A stretch of 64,000 nucleotides of DNA from Verrucomicrobiia bacterium (GTDB lineage Bacteria > Verrucomicrobiota > Verrucomicrobiia > Limisphaerales > DASXHY01). The notes beneath the pieces were generated by a model that saw nothing but the letters and a program-made list of their open reading frames with translations, ran no database searches and had not been told where the DNA came from. Where the stretch lies: assembly GCA_035629175.1 (NCBI GenBank), contig DASPIL010000091.1, positions 1 to 64,000 on the forward strand, in the 5' to 3' direction. A program made the translations under genes and the position numbers. Below are positions 53,048-61,677 of this stretch, in pieces. The stretch's first letter is position 1, and each line of letters opens with the position of its first letter.

Positions 53048-53074
53048 CGGAGTTCTGCTGAAGGCGTCCGCCGG

Positions 53075-53644
53075 TCAGACTTTTTTCAGCCCGCGTTGAT
53101 AAAGGTCGAAAAAGTACAGTCCGACCACCACAAGCGGGTGCGCAATCTTGCCCGTCGCAACCAGCGCGGGAAGGTCCTGCACGGGGACCAGGCGCGTCAC
53201 GAGGTCCTCGCCGTGGTCAAACTCCACGGGATGCACACAGCGGCAGTTCTCGATGAGGATCGTGTAACACGTGTTGCTCATGATTGCCGGATTGGCGTAA
53301 GTCTGGCCGAGAATCCGCGGCGTGCCGCCTTCAAATCCCGTTTCCTCCCGCAATTCGCGCGCGCCCGTCACCTCAGGCCGCAAGTCCTTGGCGTCCATTA
53401 ATCCTCCCGGGATTTCCAACTCTACCGTGTTCGAGCCATGGCGATATTGCTCGACCATGACGAGTTGCTGGTCGGGAGTGACGGCCACAATGTTGACCCA
53501 GTGAACGGAATCGATGATGTAGAAGTCGTGTTCTTTGCCCGTTCGCGGCGAGACCTTGGTTTCCGAGCGAATCGTGAAGATCCGGAAGTCGCCCACATCC
53601 CGTGAGCGCACTTTTTCCCAGGGTTTGATCTGTGGATGATTCAC
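53075..53644 (-). CDS. Nudix hydrolase, ADP-ribose pyrophosphatase-like
   Basis: 189 residues. The Nudix helix is GARELREETGFEG preceded by IPGGLMDAKDLRPE, with the catalytic Glu pair in REETG. The N-terminal part (VVAVTPDQQLVMVEQYRHGS-like VNIVAVTPDQQLVMVEQYRH) and ELEIPGG are typical of ADP-sugar pyrophosphatases that hydrolyse ADP-ribose. It begins 8 bases after the stop of the small gene at 53653 and may be co-transcribed with the cyclophilins upstream. Confidence 0.88.
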   Translation of the reverse strand: MNHPQIKPWEKVRSRDVGDFRIFTIRSETKVSPRTGKEHDFYIIDSVHWVNIVAVTPDQQLVMVEQYRHGSNTVELEIPGGLMDAKDLRPEVTGARELREETGFEGGTPRILGQTYANPAIMSNTCYTILIENCRCVHPVEFDHGEDLVTRLVPVQDLPALVATGKIAHPLVVVGLYFFDLYQRGLKKV

Positions 53645-53652
53645 GCTTCAGC

Positions 53653-53859
53653 TCAGATTCCGCGTTCCTTGGCGGCCCAACCCTGGCGCATCAAGGTCAG
53701 CAGATGGGTCAATGCTTCCTCATACGTGCGGCCTTTTTCTGCGGCCAGCTGACGAGCCCGCTTGTCGAGTTGGGATGCCATCTCGGGCGCCTTATCCTGC
53801 GGACAGCCGAGCGCAACCAGGACAGAACCGAGATCCTCGGCGTTCACAACAGCATCCAT
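53653..53859 (-). CDS. Small conserved-looking protein of unknown function
   Basis: 68 residues from ATG 53859; an in-frame TTG at 53880 next to the cyclophilin stop is possible. Helical, no signal peptide: NAEDLGSVLVALGCPQDKAP, then MASQLDKRARQLAAEKGRTY and EEALTHLLTLMRQGW. Compact placement between cyclophilin and Nudix genes on the same strand argues it is real. Confidence 0.6.
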   Translation of the reverse strand: MDAVVNAEDLGSVLVALGCPQDKAPEMASQLDKRARQLAAEKGRTYEEALTHLLTLMRQGWAAKERGI

Positions 53860-53880
53860 GTTCGCGGCGGAGCCACCCAA

Positions 53881-54396
53881 TTATTTGGCCTGATCTGCGG
53901 GGACAATTTTCACTGATTCAATGCCCATCCGCTTTGTTGGCCGGTCGCCCGGAGCTGTTTGCGTCGTGGCAATTTTCTCGAGCACATCGTCGCCCTTGAC
54001 CAATTTTCCGAACGCCGTGTATTGGCGATCCAGAAAACGAGCATCAGCGTGGCAGATAAAGAATTGCGATCCGGCTGAATCAGGATCGCTGGAGCGCGCC
54101 ATGGAAAGCACGCCGCGCACATGCGGCTTGGTGTTGAACTCCGCCTTGATCTGATACCCGGGTCCGCCAGTGCCCCAGCGGGACCGCGCGGATTCATCCT
54201 TGGTCAGCGGATCGCCGCCCTGGATCATGAAACCCTTGATCACGCGATGAAAACAGGTGCCGTCGTAAAAACCCTGGTTTGCAAGCTTCTTGAAATTTTC
54301 CACATGGCCAGGCGCCACATCGGACCAGAACTCTACAACCATTTCGCCTTCGGACGTTTTGATGATCGCTACTTCGCTGTTATTCGGGTTGTTCAT
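53881..54396 (-). CDS. Cytoplasmic cyclophilin-type peptidyl-prolyl isomerase
   Basis: 171 residues from ATG 54396. Cyclophilin core: FYDGTCFHRVIKGFMIQGGD with the catalytic Arg, then GSQFFICHADARFLDRQYTA and FGKLVKGDDVLEKI. No signal peptide, so it acts in the cytoplasm on prolines of folding proteins. It lies 13 bases after a second, exported cyclophilin gene, an apparent duplication with different destinations. Confidence 0.93.
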   Translation of the reverse strand: MNNPNNSEVAIIKTSEGEMVVEFWSDVAPGHVENFKKLANQGFYDGTCFHRVIKGFMIQGGDPLTKDESARSRWGTGGPGYQIKAEFNTKPHVRGVLSMARSSDPDSAGSQFFICHADARFLDRQYTAFGKLVKGDDVLEKIATTQTAPGDRPTKRMGIESVKIVPADQAK

Positions 54397-54409
54397 ATTT
54401 GAAGTCAAT

Positions 54410-55111
54410 TCAGGGCACGATGGTGGCGGACTTGATGTAATCCAGGTTTGGAAAATCCTTTTTCAGGTAGGCGTTGCCTTCCGCCTGAATTCGTCCCTGC
54501 GACGGGCCGCGGCCCTGAGGGGCGCCTTCCCCGTATTCGCCGTTGATTTTATCCACCACGTCCATTCCTTCGATCACGGTTCCAAACGGCGAAAAGCCCA
54601 TGTCATCGAGGCGCGTGTTGTCGACGTAATTGATAAAGAGTTGCGTCGTTCGCGTATTGGGTCCTGCCATGGCAAAACTCACTGTGCCGCGCTTGTTGGA
54701 GCCCTTGACGGGATCATCCTGGATCCGCGCTGAACGCCACGCGGCCGAAACCTTGGGGTCGCCATGCATTCCGAACTGGCACATGAAACCCTTGATGACG
54801 CGGAAGAATTGGACGTCGGTGAAGTAGCCTGAGCGCACAAGATTGTAAAAGCGGTCGGCGCCATTTGGGGAGAGCGCCCGCGTGACTTCGACGACAAACA
54901 CTCCCTCGCTGGTGTCGAATTTCGCCTTGAAGCTTTCGGGCGCCTTTTCCTTTAGCCGTTCAGGGCTGGCAAATGAGGAGTCGGAACCTGCCGACTGTTG
55001 CGTCGATTGGGCAGGAATATTGGCGGCAGCCGTATTGGTGTCCTCAGCGGCGGACAGCCCGGCGATGCCGGACAACAGCGCTGCGGCGCACAGCAAAGCA
55101 TAGGATTTCAT
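54410..55111 (-). CDS. Exported cyclophilin-type peptidyl-prolyl isomerase
   Basis: 233 residues. Signal peptide (about 1-22, LLCAAALLSGIAGLSA), a Ser/Gln/Ala-rich linker (about 23-55), then a cyclophilin domain (about 60-233): GYFTDVQFFRVIKGFMCQFG, GTVSFAMAGPNTRTTQLFIN and FGTVIEGMDVVDKI. Active in the periplasm or attached outside. Proteins of this type help fold outer-membrane proteins. It precedes the cytoplasmic copy by 13 bases, so both are probably on one mRNA. Confidence 0.92.
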   Translation of the reverse strand: MKSYALLCAAALLSGIAGLSAAEDTNTAAANIPAQSTQQSAGSDSSFASPERLKEKAPESFKAKFDTSEGVFVVEVTRALSPNGADRFYNLVRSGYFTDVQFFRVIKGFMCQFGMHGDPKVSAAWRSARIQDDPVKGSNKRGTVSFAMAGPNTRTTQLFINYVDNTRLDDMGFSPFGTVIEGMDVVDKINGEYGEGAPQGRGPSQGRIQAEGNAYLKKDFPNLDYIKSATIVP

Positions 55112-55200
55112 AGGCGGCGCAATCTTCCATGCCGGGACTTCAAAGTCACGCGGGAAAGTTTTTCGTTTCTAGACACTGCTTTCTGCGGCATTGTTACTGC

Positions 55201-55701
55201 ATGGGTAAGCGACGTGAGGCGCGCGAACGCGCCGTTCAGTTTCTGTTTCAGCACGACCTCAATCCGCCGGACGATCTCGAGGCCGCGCTGACGCAGTTCT
55301 GGGATTCGCAGCGTGCGGCGGCGATCGCGGAGGACAAGGGGAGTGCACGATGGGGTGAACACCAGGAATTGCCTCCGCCCACCGCGGATGAGGCGGCGAT
55401 GCGCCTTTTTGCCGAGCCCTTGATTCGCGGCGCGATCCAGAACCGCGAAGCCGTGGACGCGCAGATCAAGAAGTATGCGAAGAACTGGGATCTGCACCGC
55501 ATCGCAGCGGTCGATCGCAATATCCTTCGGCTGGCCATTTACGAGATGCTGTATCGCGAAGACATTCCCCCCATTGTGAGCATCAATGAGGCGGTGGATA
55601 TTGCGAAGAAGTTCTCCACCCAGGACAGCGGGAAATTCGTGAACGGGATCCTGGACAAGATAAAGGGCGAATTGATGCGGCCGGCGCGAATCGTCGAATA
55701 A
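55201..55701 (+). CDS. nusB: Transcription antitermination factor NusB
   Basis: 166 residues from ATG 55201; MGKRREARERAVQFLFQHDL is the normal NusB start, and a longer frame upstream adds poor sequence. The C-terminal block is intact: RIAAVDRNILRLAIYEMLYR, then SINEAVDIAKKFSTQDSGKF and VNGILDKI. NusB binds boxA RNA with NusE to allow rRNA operon antitermination. It contains a slightly longer central loop (about 35-75) than E. coli NusB. Followed after 29 bases by the PHP gene. Confidence 0.95.
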   Translation: MGKRREARERAVQFLFQHDLNPPDDLEAALTQFWDSQRAAAIAEDKGSARWGEHQELPPPTADEAAMRLFAEPLIRGAIQNREAVDAQIKKYAKNWDLHRIAAVDRNILRLAIYEMLYREDIPPIVSINEAVDIAKKFSTQDSGKFVNGILDKIKGELMRPARIVE

Positions 55702-55730
55702 TGCTGCCATGAAGCCGATGCGTTTTTGCA

Positions 55731-56576
55731 ATGTTTGCTGACCTTCATCTTCATACAAATTTTTCGGACGGCACCTACACGCCCGAGGAGCTGATCGCGC
55801 AGGCGGCGCGGCATGGGTTTGCCGCGATAGCATTGACGGATCACGACACGACAGAAGGTTGCGCGCGGGCTCAGGCTGCGTGTCGTGCTGCGGGCATTGA
55901 GTTCATCATCGGGTCGGAACTGACGGCCGAGCAGGACGGAAATGAGGTGCATATCCTGGGTTATTTCCTGGATGCCACAAACCCCGTCCTGATTGCAGAG
56001 TTGACGCGTTTTCAATCCGTTCGCCAGGAACGCATTCGCGAAATGGCTGCTCGTCTGAATCGCTTGAATGTTCCGCTGGAGGCTGAAGCTGTGTTCCGGC
56101 TCGCGAACTGCCGTTCACCCGGACGCCCGCACGTCGCGCGCGCGTTGGTGGAGGGCGGATTCTGCGATTCCCTCGATGAGGCGTTCGAACGGTTTTTGAA
56201 GAAGGGACGTCCGGGATGGGTTCCCAAAGCCAAGATGGATGCGCTCACTGCCATTGCGTTGATTCATCAGGCGGGTGGATTGGCAGTCATGGCGCATCCC
56301 GGTCTGAATCGCACGGATCAGGTCATCCCTGAGTTGGTGGAATCGGGCCTTGATGGACTGGAGTGCTATCACACAAAGCATCCAGCCCCGACGGCGGAGC
56401 ATTACCTGCGGATGGCAATGCGATTCAATCTGCTGGTGACGGGCGGTTCCGACTGCCACGGCTTGAGCAAGGGCAAGCCGCTGATTGGAACCGTGAAGCT
56501 CCCGATGGAACGGGTTGAAAGGCTGCAGGCTGCGGCTGCTGCGCGACGGTCCGGGGGGCCGGCCGTTTCCCTTTAG
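55731..56576 (+). CDS. PHP-domain phosphoesterase (RNase AM/TrpH-like)
   Basis: 281 residues. PHP metal-binding motifs in order: DLHLHTNFSDGTYTPEEL (1-20 region), ALTDHDTTEG, ELTAEQDGNEVHILGY, MAHPGLN and GGSDCHG. These match the PHP family that cleaves 3',5'-nucleoside bisphosphates and trims RNA 5' ends (RNase AM, YciV). The three-metal site appears complete. Lies between nusB and ftsY, transcribed together by spacing (18 bases to ftsY). Confidence 0.9.
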   Translation: MFADLHLHTNFSDGTYTPEELIAQAARHGFAAIALTDHDTTEGCARAQAACRAAGIEFIIGSELTAEQDGNEVHILGYFLDATNPVLIAELTRFQSVRQERIREMAARLNRLNVPLEAEAVFRLANCRSPGRPHVARALVEGGFCDSLDEAFERFLKKGRPGWVPKAKMDALTAIALIHQAGGLAVMAHPGLNRTDQVIPELVESGLDGLECYHTKHPAPTAEHYLRMAMRFNLLVTGGSDCHGLSKGKPLIGTVKLPMERVERLQAAAAARRSGGPAVSL

Positions 56577-56594
56577 TTTCCGCTCTGATCTTTC

Positions 56595-57512
56595 ATGGGA
56601 CTCTTCGACAAACTTAAAGCGGGCCTGCAGAAGACGCAGAACAAGCTCGTTCACGAAATCAAACGCATCGTCACGCGCTCGCCGCGGATGACGGGCGAAT
56701 CATTGGAAGAATTGGAAGCAGCCCTGATCGCGGGGGATCTCGGAATGGCCGTCACCACCCAGATCGTTCAGGCGGTTCGCCGCGCCTACGAAACTCAGGG
56801 GGGCTCGGGACTCGACGTTTTTGCGATCGCGCAGCAGGAGATTGAACGAAACCTTTCGGGGCAGAATCCCGCGCTCAAGGAAAATCCAAACGAACTGACG
56901 GTTGTTTCCGTGGTGGGAGTCAACGGCACAGGCAAGACAACCACCTCCGCGAAGCTTGCCCACTACGTTCAGTCGCAAAACAAGCCTGCCGTTCTCGCCG
57001 CATGCGACACGTTCCGTGCAGCAGCCATTGAACAACTGAAACTTTGGGGACAACGCTTGAACGTGGAAGTCGTCGCGGGCGCTTACGGAGCGGATCCTGC
57101 GGCGATTGCGCATGACGGAGTAACGGCCGCTCACGCGCGAAATGCGCGATATCTGTTCGTCGATACGGCAGGCCGATTGCACACCAAGCACAATCTCATG
57201 CAGGAGCTGCAGAAGCTTCACCGCGTCATGGGCAAGCAACTCGCCGGTGCTCCGCACGAGGTGCTGCTGGTGCTGGATGCAACGACTGGGATGAATGCCC
57301 TTAACCAGGCGCGGGAGTTCAATAAGGCGGTTCCGCTCACAGGGCTTGTGGTGACGAAGCTCGACGGCACCAGCAAGGGGGGCATGGTGGTCGCCATCCA
57401 GAAGGAATTGAATCTTCCAATCAAGTTTATTGGCGTCGGGGAACAGGCCGACGACCTCCAGCCATTCGATGCGCGGCGGTTTGCCGAGGCGCTTTTCACG
57501 CAGCCCGTCTGA
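56595..57512 (+). CDS. ftsY: Signal recognition particle receptor FtsY
   Basis: 305 residues, the short form without the acidic A domain found in E. coli. Starts with a basic amphipathic helix (GLFDKLKAGLQKTQNKLVHE) for membrane contact, followed by the N domain and the G domain: G1 GVNGTGKTTT, DTFRAAAIEQL, G3 DTAGR, G4 TKLDGTSKGG. Delivers ribosome-SRP complexes to the Sec translocon. ribD starts 4 bases after its stop. Confidence 0.97.
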   Translation: MGLFDKLKAGLQKTQNKLVHEIKRIVTRSPRMTGESLEELEAALIAGDLGMAVTTQIVQAVRRAYETQGGSGLDVFAIAQQEIERNLSGQNPALKENPNELTVVSVVGVNGTGKTTTSAKLAHYVQSQNKPAVLAACDTFRAAAIEQLKLWGQRLNVEVVAGAYGADPAAIAHDGVTAAHARNARYLFVDTAGRLHTKHNLMQELQKLHRVMGKQLAGAPHEVLLVLDATTGMNALNQAREFNKAVPLTGLVVTKLDGTSKGGMVVAIQKELNLPIKFIGVGEQADDLQPFDARRFAEALFTQPV

Positions 57513-57516
57513 AGCC

Positions 57517-58662
57517 ATGAACGCGATTCCGTGGATGCAACTTGCATTACGGCTGGCGAAACGCGGTTTTGGAAAGACATCGCCCAATCCAATGGTGGGC
57601 GCTGTTTTGGTGAAAGCGGGCAAATCCATTGGGCAGGGATATCATCATCGGGCGGGCAAACCCCACGCGGAAATCGAGGCATTGCGCGATGCCGCCCGCC
57701 GCGGACATTCGCCTCACGGCGCCACACTTTTTGTCACCTTGGAACCGTGTTGCACCCAGGGCCGGACCCCGCCATGCACGGAGGCCCTAATCGATGCAGG
57801 GATCCGGTCGGTGGTCGTTGGTGCCACGGATCCAAATCCAAAACATCGAGGTGAAGGTTTTTCCATTCTCCGGCAGGCCGGCATCCGCGTGGAATCAGGT
57901 GTCTTGGCGGAACAATGTTCGCAGCTGAACGAGGCATTCAATCATTGGATCATCGCACGAACACCTTTCGTCACGGTCAAGGCCGCCATGACGCTCGACG
58001 GCAAGATTGCGACCGCCGCGGGCGAGTCAAAATGGATCACAGGCGACAAGGCGCGGCGGAAAGCAATGCGGTTGCGATTGGGCAGCGATGCAGTTCTCGT
58101 TGGCGTAAACACAATCCTGGCGGACGACCCGGCGTTGACATTGAGATCCGTCAGTGGCTTCGGAAACAAACGATTGCGGCGAATCATTCTCGATTCGGGC
58201 GGGAGGATTCCGCCTCTTGCACGTGTCCTCGGCGATGAACACGCTGAACTGACAACGGTGGTCGTCACTACCGCGACGGCTTCGAAAAGAGTAAAGGCGC
58301 TTTCGGAGCGCGTGCAGGTTTGGGTTTCCCCGGAAGCCGCCAGCAAGGACGGACAACGGCCGGATCTGCGGTGGCTTTTGCAGAAGCTTGGATCCGAGGG
58401 CGTGACGAGCGTTCTGGTTGAGGGTGGCGGTGAGGTGAATGCCAGCTTTCTATTGGGTGGATTTGCGCATCGCGTCGCATTTTTTTACGCTCCGAAAATC
58501 ATCGGAGGTCGTAAGGCCCGACGTGGGGTTGCGGGGATGGGAGCCTCGGACTGGGGGGAGATTCCGCGAATTACCGGAATCGGATGGAAGACGCTGGGTC
58601 CGGATCTGTTGATGACAGGGGCGCTGGACTATTCGCAGGCGCCGCGGCGGAAGAACCCGTGA
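57517..58662 (+). CDS. ribD: Bifunctional riboflavin biosynthesis deaminase/reductase RibD
   Basis: 381 residues from ATG 57517, 4 bases after the ftsY stop. N-terminal deaminase (about 1-145) with zinc motif HAEIEAL and EPCCTQGRTPPC; C-terminal reductase (about 150-375: TVKAAMTLDGKIATAAGESK, then DAVLVGVNTILADDPALT and EGGGEVNASFL). Converts the GTP-derived pyrimidine through two steps of riboflavin synthesis. Both domains look intact. ribE follows after 72 bases. No FMN riboswitch was seen upstream. Confidence 0.96.
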   Translation: MNAIPWMQLALRLAKRGFGKTSPNPMVGAVLVKAGKSIGQGYHHRAGKPHAEIEALRDAARRGHSPHGATLFVTLEPCCTQGRTPPCTEALIDAGIRSVVVGATDPNPKHRGEGFSILRQAGIRVESGVLAEQCSQLNEAFNHWIIARTPFVTVKAAMTLDGKIATAAGESKWITGDKARRKAMRLRLGSDAVLVGVNTILADDPALTLRSVSGFGNKRLRRIILDSGGRIPPLARVLGDEHAELTTVVVTTATASKRVKALSERVQVWVSPEAASKDGQRPDLRWLLQKLGSEGVTSVLVEGGGEVNASFLLGGFAHRVAFFYAPKIIGGRKARRGVAGMGASDWGEIPRITGIGWKTLGPDLLMTGALDYSQAPRRKNP

Positions 58663-58734
58663 CACGTCAAAGGACGTTTCGACATTGGCAAATCCCGTCT
58701 CGACGATCCCTCAAGCCACTTCTACGTTTCGCTC

Positions 58735-59358
58735 ATGTTCACTGGAATCGTCGCTGAAGCAGGCAAAGTTGAACGGATCACTCCCCTGGCAAACTCGATT
58801 CGTCTCGTCGTTGCCGCAGCGCTCACCGCGCGAGGCCTCAAGGTGGGCGACAGCCTTGCGGTAAATGGATGCTGTCTCACCACGGTGAAAATCGCCGGGG
58901 GCCGCGGCAGATCGAAGCACGTCCACTTCGACCTGCTCGAGGAAACTTGGAAGCGCACGAACCTTCAATTGATGGCGACGGGCTCGCTCGTGAACCTCGA
59001 GCGTCCGCTCGCCGCTGGCAATGAGTTTGGCGGGCACTTCGTGACGGGCCACATCGACGGAGTCGGAAAAATCACAAGGTGGGAACGCTCGGGGAAGGAT
59101 CACGTGCTGGACATTGCGGCGGCGCCCGATGTCATGCGGTACGTTGTCTTCAAAGGTTCGATAGCCGTCGACGGCATCAGCCTCACCGTTGCCGAAGCGA
59201 AACGAAACAGTTTTCGGATCTGGATCATTCCGCATACCTACGAAGTGACGGCGTTAAGCGACCGAAAGGTTGGCGACGCTGTGAACCTGGAAGCGGATCT
59301 TCTTGGAAAATACGTCGAGAAGTTTATCTCTGCGCGCAAGAATCCTCGCGATTCCTAG
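58735..59358 (+). CDS. ribE: Riboflavin synthase, alpha chain
   Basis: 207 residues in two similar halves, the normal layout. First half begins MFTGIVAEAGKVERI and contains GDSLAVNGCCLT; second half VTGHIDGVGKI and GSIAVDGISLTVAEAK. Dismutates two lumazine molecules into riboflavin. Ends with EADLLGKYVEKF. It follows ribD after 72 bases and is probably co-transcribed. Confidence 0.96.
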   Translation: MFTGIVAEAGKVERITPLANSIRLVVAAALTARGLKVGDSLAVNGCCLTTVKIAGGRGRSKHVHFDLLEETWKRTNLQLMATGSLVNLERPLAAGNEFGGHFVTGHIDGVGKITRWERSGKDHVLDIAAAPDVMRYVVFKGSIAVDGISLTVAEAKRNSFRIWIIPHTYEVTALSDRKVGDAVNLEADLLGKYVEKFISARKNPRDS

Positions 59359-59382
59359 CACCCACGGGGGACGGCGGATGAT

Positions 59383-59622
59383 TCACCGTCCCATTCCGTC
59401 GCGAGGTGTTGTGACCATGGATGAGGGCGCCACCTCGCGAATTCTTCCGGCGGGAACTGTCGCGCGGCGGCCCTGCAGATCCTTGTAGACATAGACCCCG
59501 TTGCTCAGCTGCGGCCTGCCTTTCGACACGATCTGGCCTCCTCCGTTTGTGGTCATGGTGTAACGACGCGCACAGCCGGTGGCCATGAGCGACACGAGCA
59601 TTAAGAAAATGATTGTTTTCAT
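59383..59622 (-). CDS. Small YgdI/YgdR-like lipoprotein
   Basis: 79 residues from ATG 59622, which gives a lipoprotein signal (IIFLMLVSLMATGC, Cys17). The mature part TMTTNGGGQIVSKGRPQLSN and YVYKDLQGRRATVP resembles the YgdI/YgdR (DUF903) fold of about 50 residues, an SH3-like small barrel of unknown role. An upstream in-frame extension to 59685 is not convincing. It overlaps no neighbour and faces the convergent ribE gene. Confidence 0.75.
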   Translation of the reverse strand: MKTIIFLMLVSLMATGCARRYTMTTNGGGQIVSKGRPQLSNGVYVYKDLQGRRATVPAGRIREVAPSSMVTTPRDGMGR

Positions 59623-59663
59623 TGGAGACTCCATGCCTGTCGGATGTCCGCATGGGGACAGCC

Positions 59664-60146
59664 ATGGCTTACCCTGATGGCCCAAGCGTTACAAGCCTTG
59701 TTCTCGGCGCGGCTATTGACGGGTTCATAAAACCAACGACCTTTGCCTGGATGACAGCAACGATTCGCCAGAAGCTCGAAGGTGTTCGAACGCCGCTCCT
59801 GGAGCTGCACAAGGCGTTAGTGGATTCAGAGCGGGTGAGTTACGAGGAGATCGTCGGCCAGATCCGTTCGCCCAATCACTTTCTACAGCTCCTGACCACC
59901 GATCCCTGGTTTGCATGGCTGCATCCGCTTTCCCAGTTGATCGTTTCCATCGATGAAGCGCTCGATCGCAAGGAGCCGCTCACGCCCGCGGAGGTCGATG
60001 CCGTGTTCACGCAGGTTCAACGGCTGCTCGTCGCATCAGAAATTGGCGAGGGATTTTCCCGTCATTATTTCGACGCGCTGCAGCGCGATCCCGGCGTGGT
60101 TCTCGCGCATGCGGCAGTCACACGGCAGTGGCGTCCCCGCACCTGA
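59664..60146 (+). CDS. Small cytoplasmic protein of unknown function
   Basis: 160 residues from ATG 59664, chosen because GGGGA precedes it at a good distance; ATG 59652 is an alternative and a longer frame begins at 59613. Not recognised by me. Helical: GAAIDGFIKPTTFAWMTATI, LLELHKALVDSERVSYEEIV, then DPWFAWLHPLSQLIVSIDEA. No signal peptide, metal or nucleotide motif. Divergent from the small lipoprotein gene and followed by the sugar operon. Confidence 0.6.
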   Translation: MAYPDGPSVTSLVLGAAIDGFIKPTTFAWMTATIRQKLEGVRTPLLELHKALVDSERVSYEEIVGQIRSPNHFLQLLTTDPWFAWLHPLSQLIVSIDEALDRKEPLTPAEVDAVFTQVQRLLVASEIGEGFSRHYFDALQRDPGVVLAHAAVTRQWRPRT

Positions 60147-60186
60147 TTCGACCCCTTGAAGCCGCTTTACAGAAAACCCTTGTAAA

Positions 60187-60200
60187 TGTATAGACAAATG
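60187..60200 (+). promoter_or_regulatory. Putative GntR operator upstream of the MFS sugar gene
   Basis: TGTATAGACAAATG contains GTATAGAC, an exact match to the GTMTAGAC core described for HutC-subfamily GntR operators. 12 of 14 bases match the site at 61664-61677 before the GntR gene. It lies about 16 bases before the MFS ATG. Confidence 0.55.
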
Positions 60201-60215
60201 TGATTTGCTCGCGCC

Positions 60216-61625
60216 ATGAAGTCCACGAGCATGGCGGCTGGCCAAGTTGAACCGGTTTCGTTCCTGCGCAGTCCGCTGCTCTTGATGGTAGCATTGGTCG
60301 CCGCAGTGGGAGGGTTCCTGTTCGGCTATGACACAGCCGTGGTGAACGGTGCGAACCAGTACATCAAACTGCATTTTGGGTTGAATCCGGCCCAGGAGGG
60401 TTTCGCGGCTGCCAGCGCAATCCTTGGATGCATTCCTGGGGCGATGTTCGCCGGTTACCTGAGCGATCGGTTTGGGCGCCGGAAGGTGCTGTTTCTCTGC
60501 GCCATTCTGTACGCGGCCTCAGGCCTTCTGTCAGCGCTTCCGCGAACCTTCACGGAATTTCTCGTCGCGAGATTTATCAGCGGACTGGGAATTGGGGCGT
60601 CGTCCATGATATGCCCGGTTTACATTGCGGAACTCGCTCCAGCAAAATGGCGCGGCCGCCTGGGTTCGCTGTTCCAGTTTGGAATCGTCAGCGGCATTTT
60701 CCTCACCCTTTTCATCAATGGGCGCATTCAGGGCGCCGGTGACGAAGCATGGAACACGCACACGGGGTGGCGGTGGATGCTTGGGGCGGAAGTTGCACCC
60801 GCGATCCTGTTGCTTGGACTGCTGGCGTTCGTCAAGGAAAGTCCCCGGTGGCTCGTGCAAATGGGACGCGAAAAGGAGGCGCGCGACATTCTGGAACCGA
60901 TTCACGGTGGCGTAGAGGCCGATGCGGAAATCGCTGCAACCAAGGAGGTTTTGCGGCAAAACGAAGGCAACTTCATCGAACTGCTCGCGAATTCCAGGTT
61001 TCGTCGATTGCTGCTGATCGCTGTGCTTCTCATGGCGTTTTCACAGTTCAGCGGAATCAACGCCATCATGTATTACTCGACGAAGATCTTCACCACCGCC
61101 GGTGTGGGTGTGAAGGATTCGTTCACGGCATCGGCGGTCGTCGGTTTGGTCAATTTGCTGTTCACACTGATCGCGGTTGCGTTTGTGGACAAGGCCGGGC
61201 GCCGTGCGCTGCTCCTGATCGGGCTGACCGCCCAGGTCATCGCCCTCGCAGCAGTCGGCTGGATGTTCCATGCAAACGTGCAGGGAGTGGCGTTGTTGGT
61301 TCCGATCCTCGCGTTCATCGCGGCGTTTGCGATGGCGCTTGGCCCGATCCCGTGGATCCTTTGTTCGGAAATTTTCCCGGCCCGCGTGCGCGGTCGGGCG
61401 ATGTCCGTTGCTACGTTCACGATCTGGACTTCGTGTTACATCGTTGCCCAGACCTTTCCCATGCTCAACGACAGCCCGGCTGTCGGCCCGGCGCGCACGT
61501 TCTGGATCTACGCAGCATTCAGCCTTGCAGCCCTCGTCTTCGTGTTCGGAATGGTTCCGGAAACCAAGGGCAAAAGCCTTGAAGAGATCGAGGCCCGTTT
61601 CGCTGAAAAATCCCAGCCGAAATGA
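60216..61625 (+). CDS. Sugar porter family MFS transporter
   Basis: 469 residues with twelve membrane helices. Sugar porter signatures: FLFGYDTAVVNGANQY, LSDRFGRRKVLF, PVYIAELAPAKWRGRLG, the QFSGINAIMYYS substrate-binding motif, VDKAGRRALLL, and the C-terminal PETKGKSLEEIE. Proton-coupled uptake of a monosaccharide. With the following GntR regulator, ROK kinase and phosphomannose-isomerase-like gene it forms a sugar-uptake-and-activation operon; mannose or a related sugar is the likely substrate. Confidence 0.93.
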   Translation: MKSTSMAAGQVEPVSFLRSPLLLMVALVAAVGGFLFGYDTAVVNGANQYIKLHFGLNPAQEGFAAASAILGCIPGAMFAGYLSDRFGRRKVLFLCAILYAASGLLSALPRTFTEFLVARFISGLGIGASSMICPVYIAELAPAKWRGRLGSLFQFGIVSGIFLTLFINGRIQGAGDEAWNTHTGWRWMLGAEVAPAILLLGLLAFVKESPRWLVQMGREKEARDILEPIHGGVEADAEIAATKEVLRQNEGNFIELLANSRFRRLLLIAVLLMAFSQFSGINAIMYYSTKIFTTAGVGVKDSFTASAVVGLVNLLFTLIAVAFVDKAGRRALLLIGLTAQVIALAAVGWMFHANVQGVALLVPILAFIAAFAMALGPIPWILCSEIFPARVRGRAMSVATFTIWTSCYIVAQTFPMLNDSPAVGPARTFWIYAAFSLAALVFVFGMVPETKGKSLEEIEARFAEKSQPK

Positions 61626-61660
61626 ATTCTGCAAGGGGGCTTCACCTTGACACTTCGTCT

Positions 61661-61677
61661 ATTTGTTTATACAAATG
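61661..61677 (+). promoter_or_regulatory. Putative GntR operator and palindrome at the gntR start
   Basis: ATTTGT-TTAT-ACAAAT (61661-61676) is a perfect inverted repeat with 6-base arms. It contains TGTTTATACAAATG (61664-61677), 12 of 14 bases like the site before the MFS gene, and it overlaps the first possible start codon, suggesting autoregulation. Confidence 0.55.

Noticed and set aside
57430-58735. FMN riboswitch for ribD-ribE
   Set aside because: ribD starts 4 bases after ftsY and the 72-base gap before ribE is far too short and lacks the conserved RFN element.
59368-59392. Inverted repeat GGGACGG / CCGTCCC between ribE and the small lipoprotein gene
   Set aside because: Loop of 11 bases and no T-run on either strand, so not convincing as a terminator.
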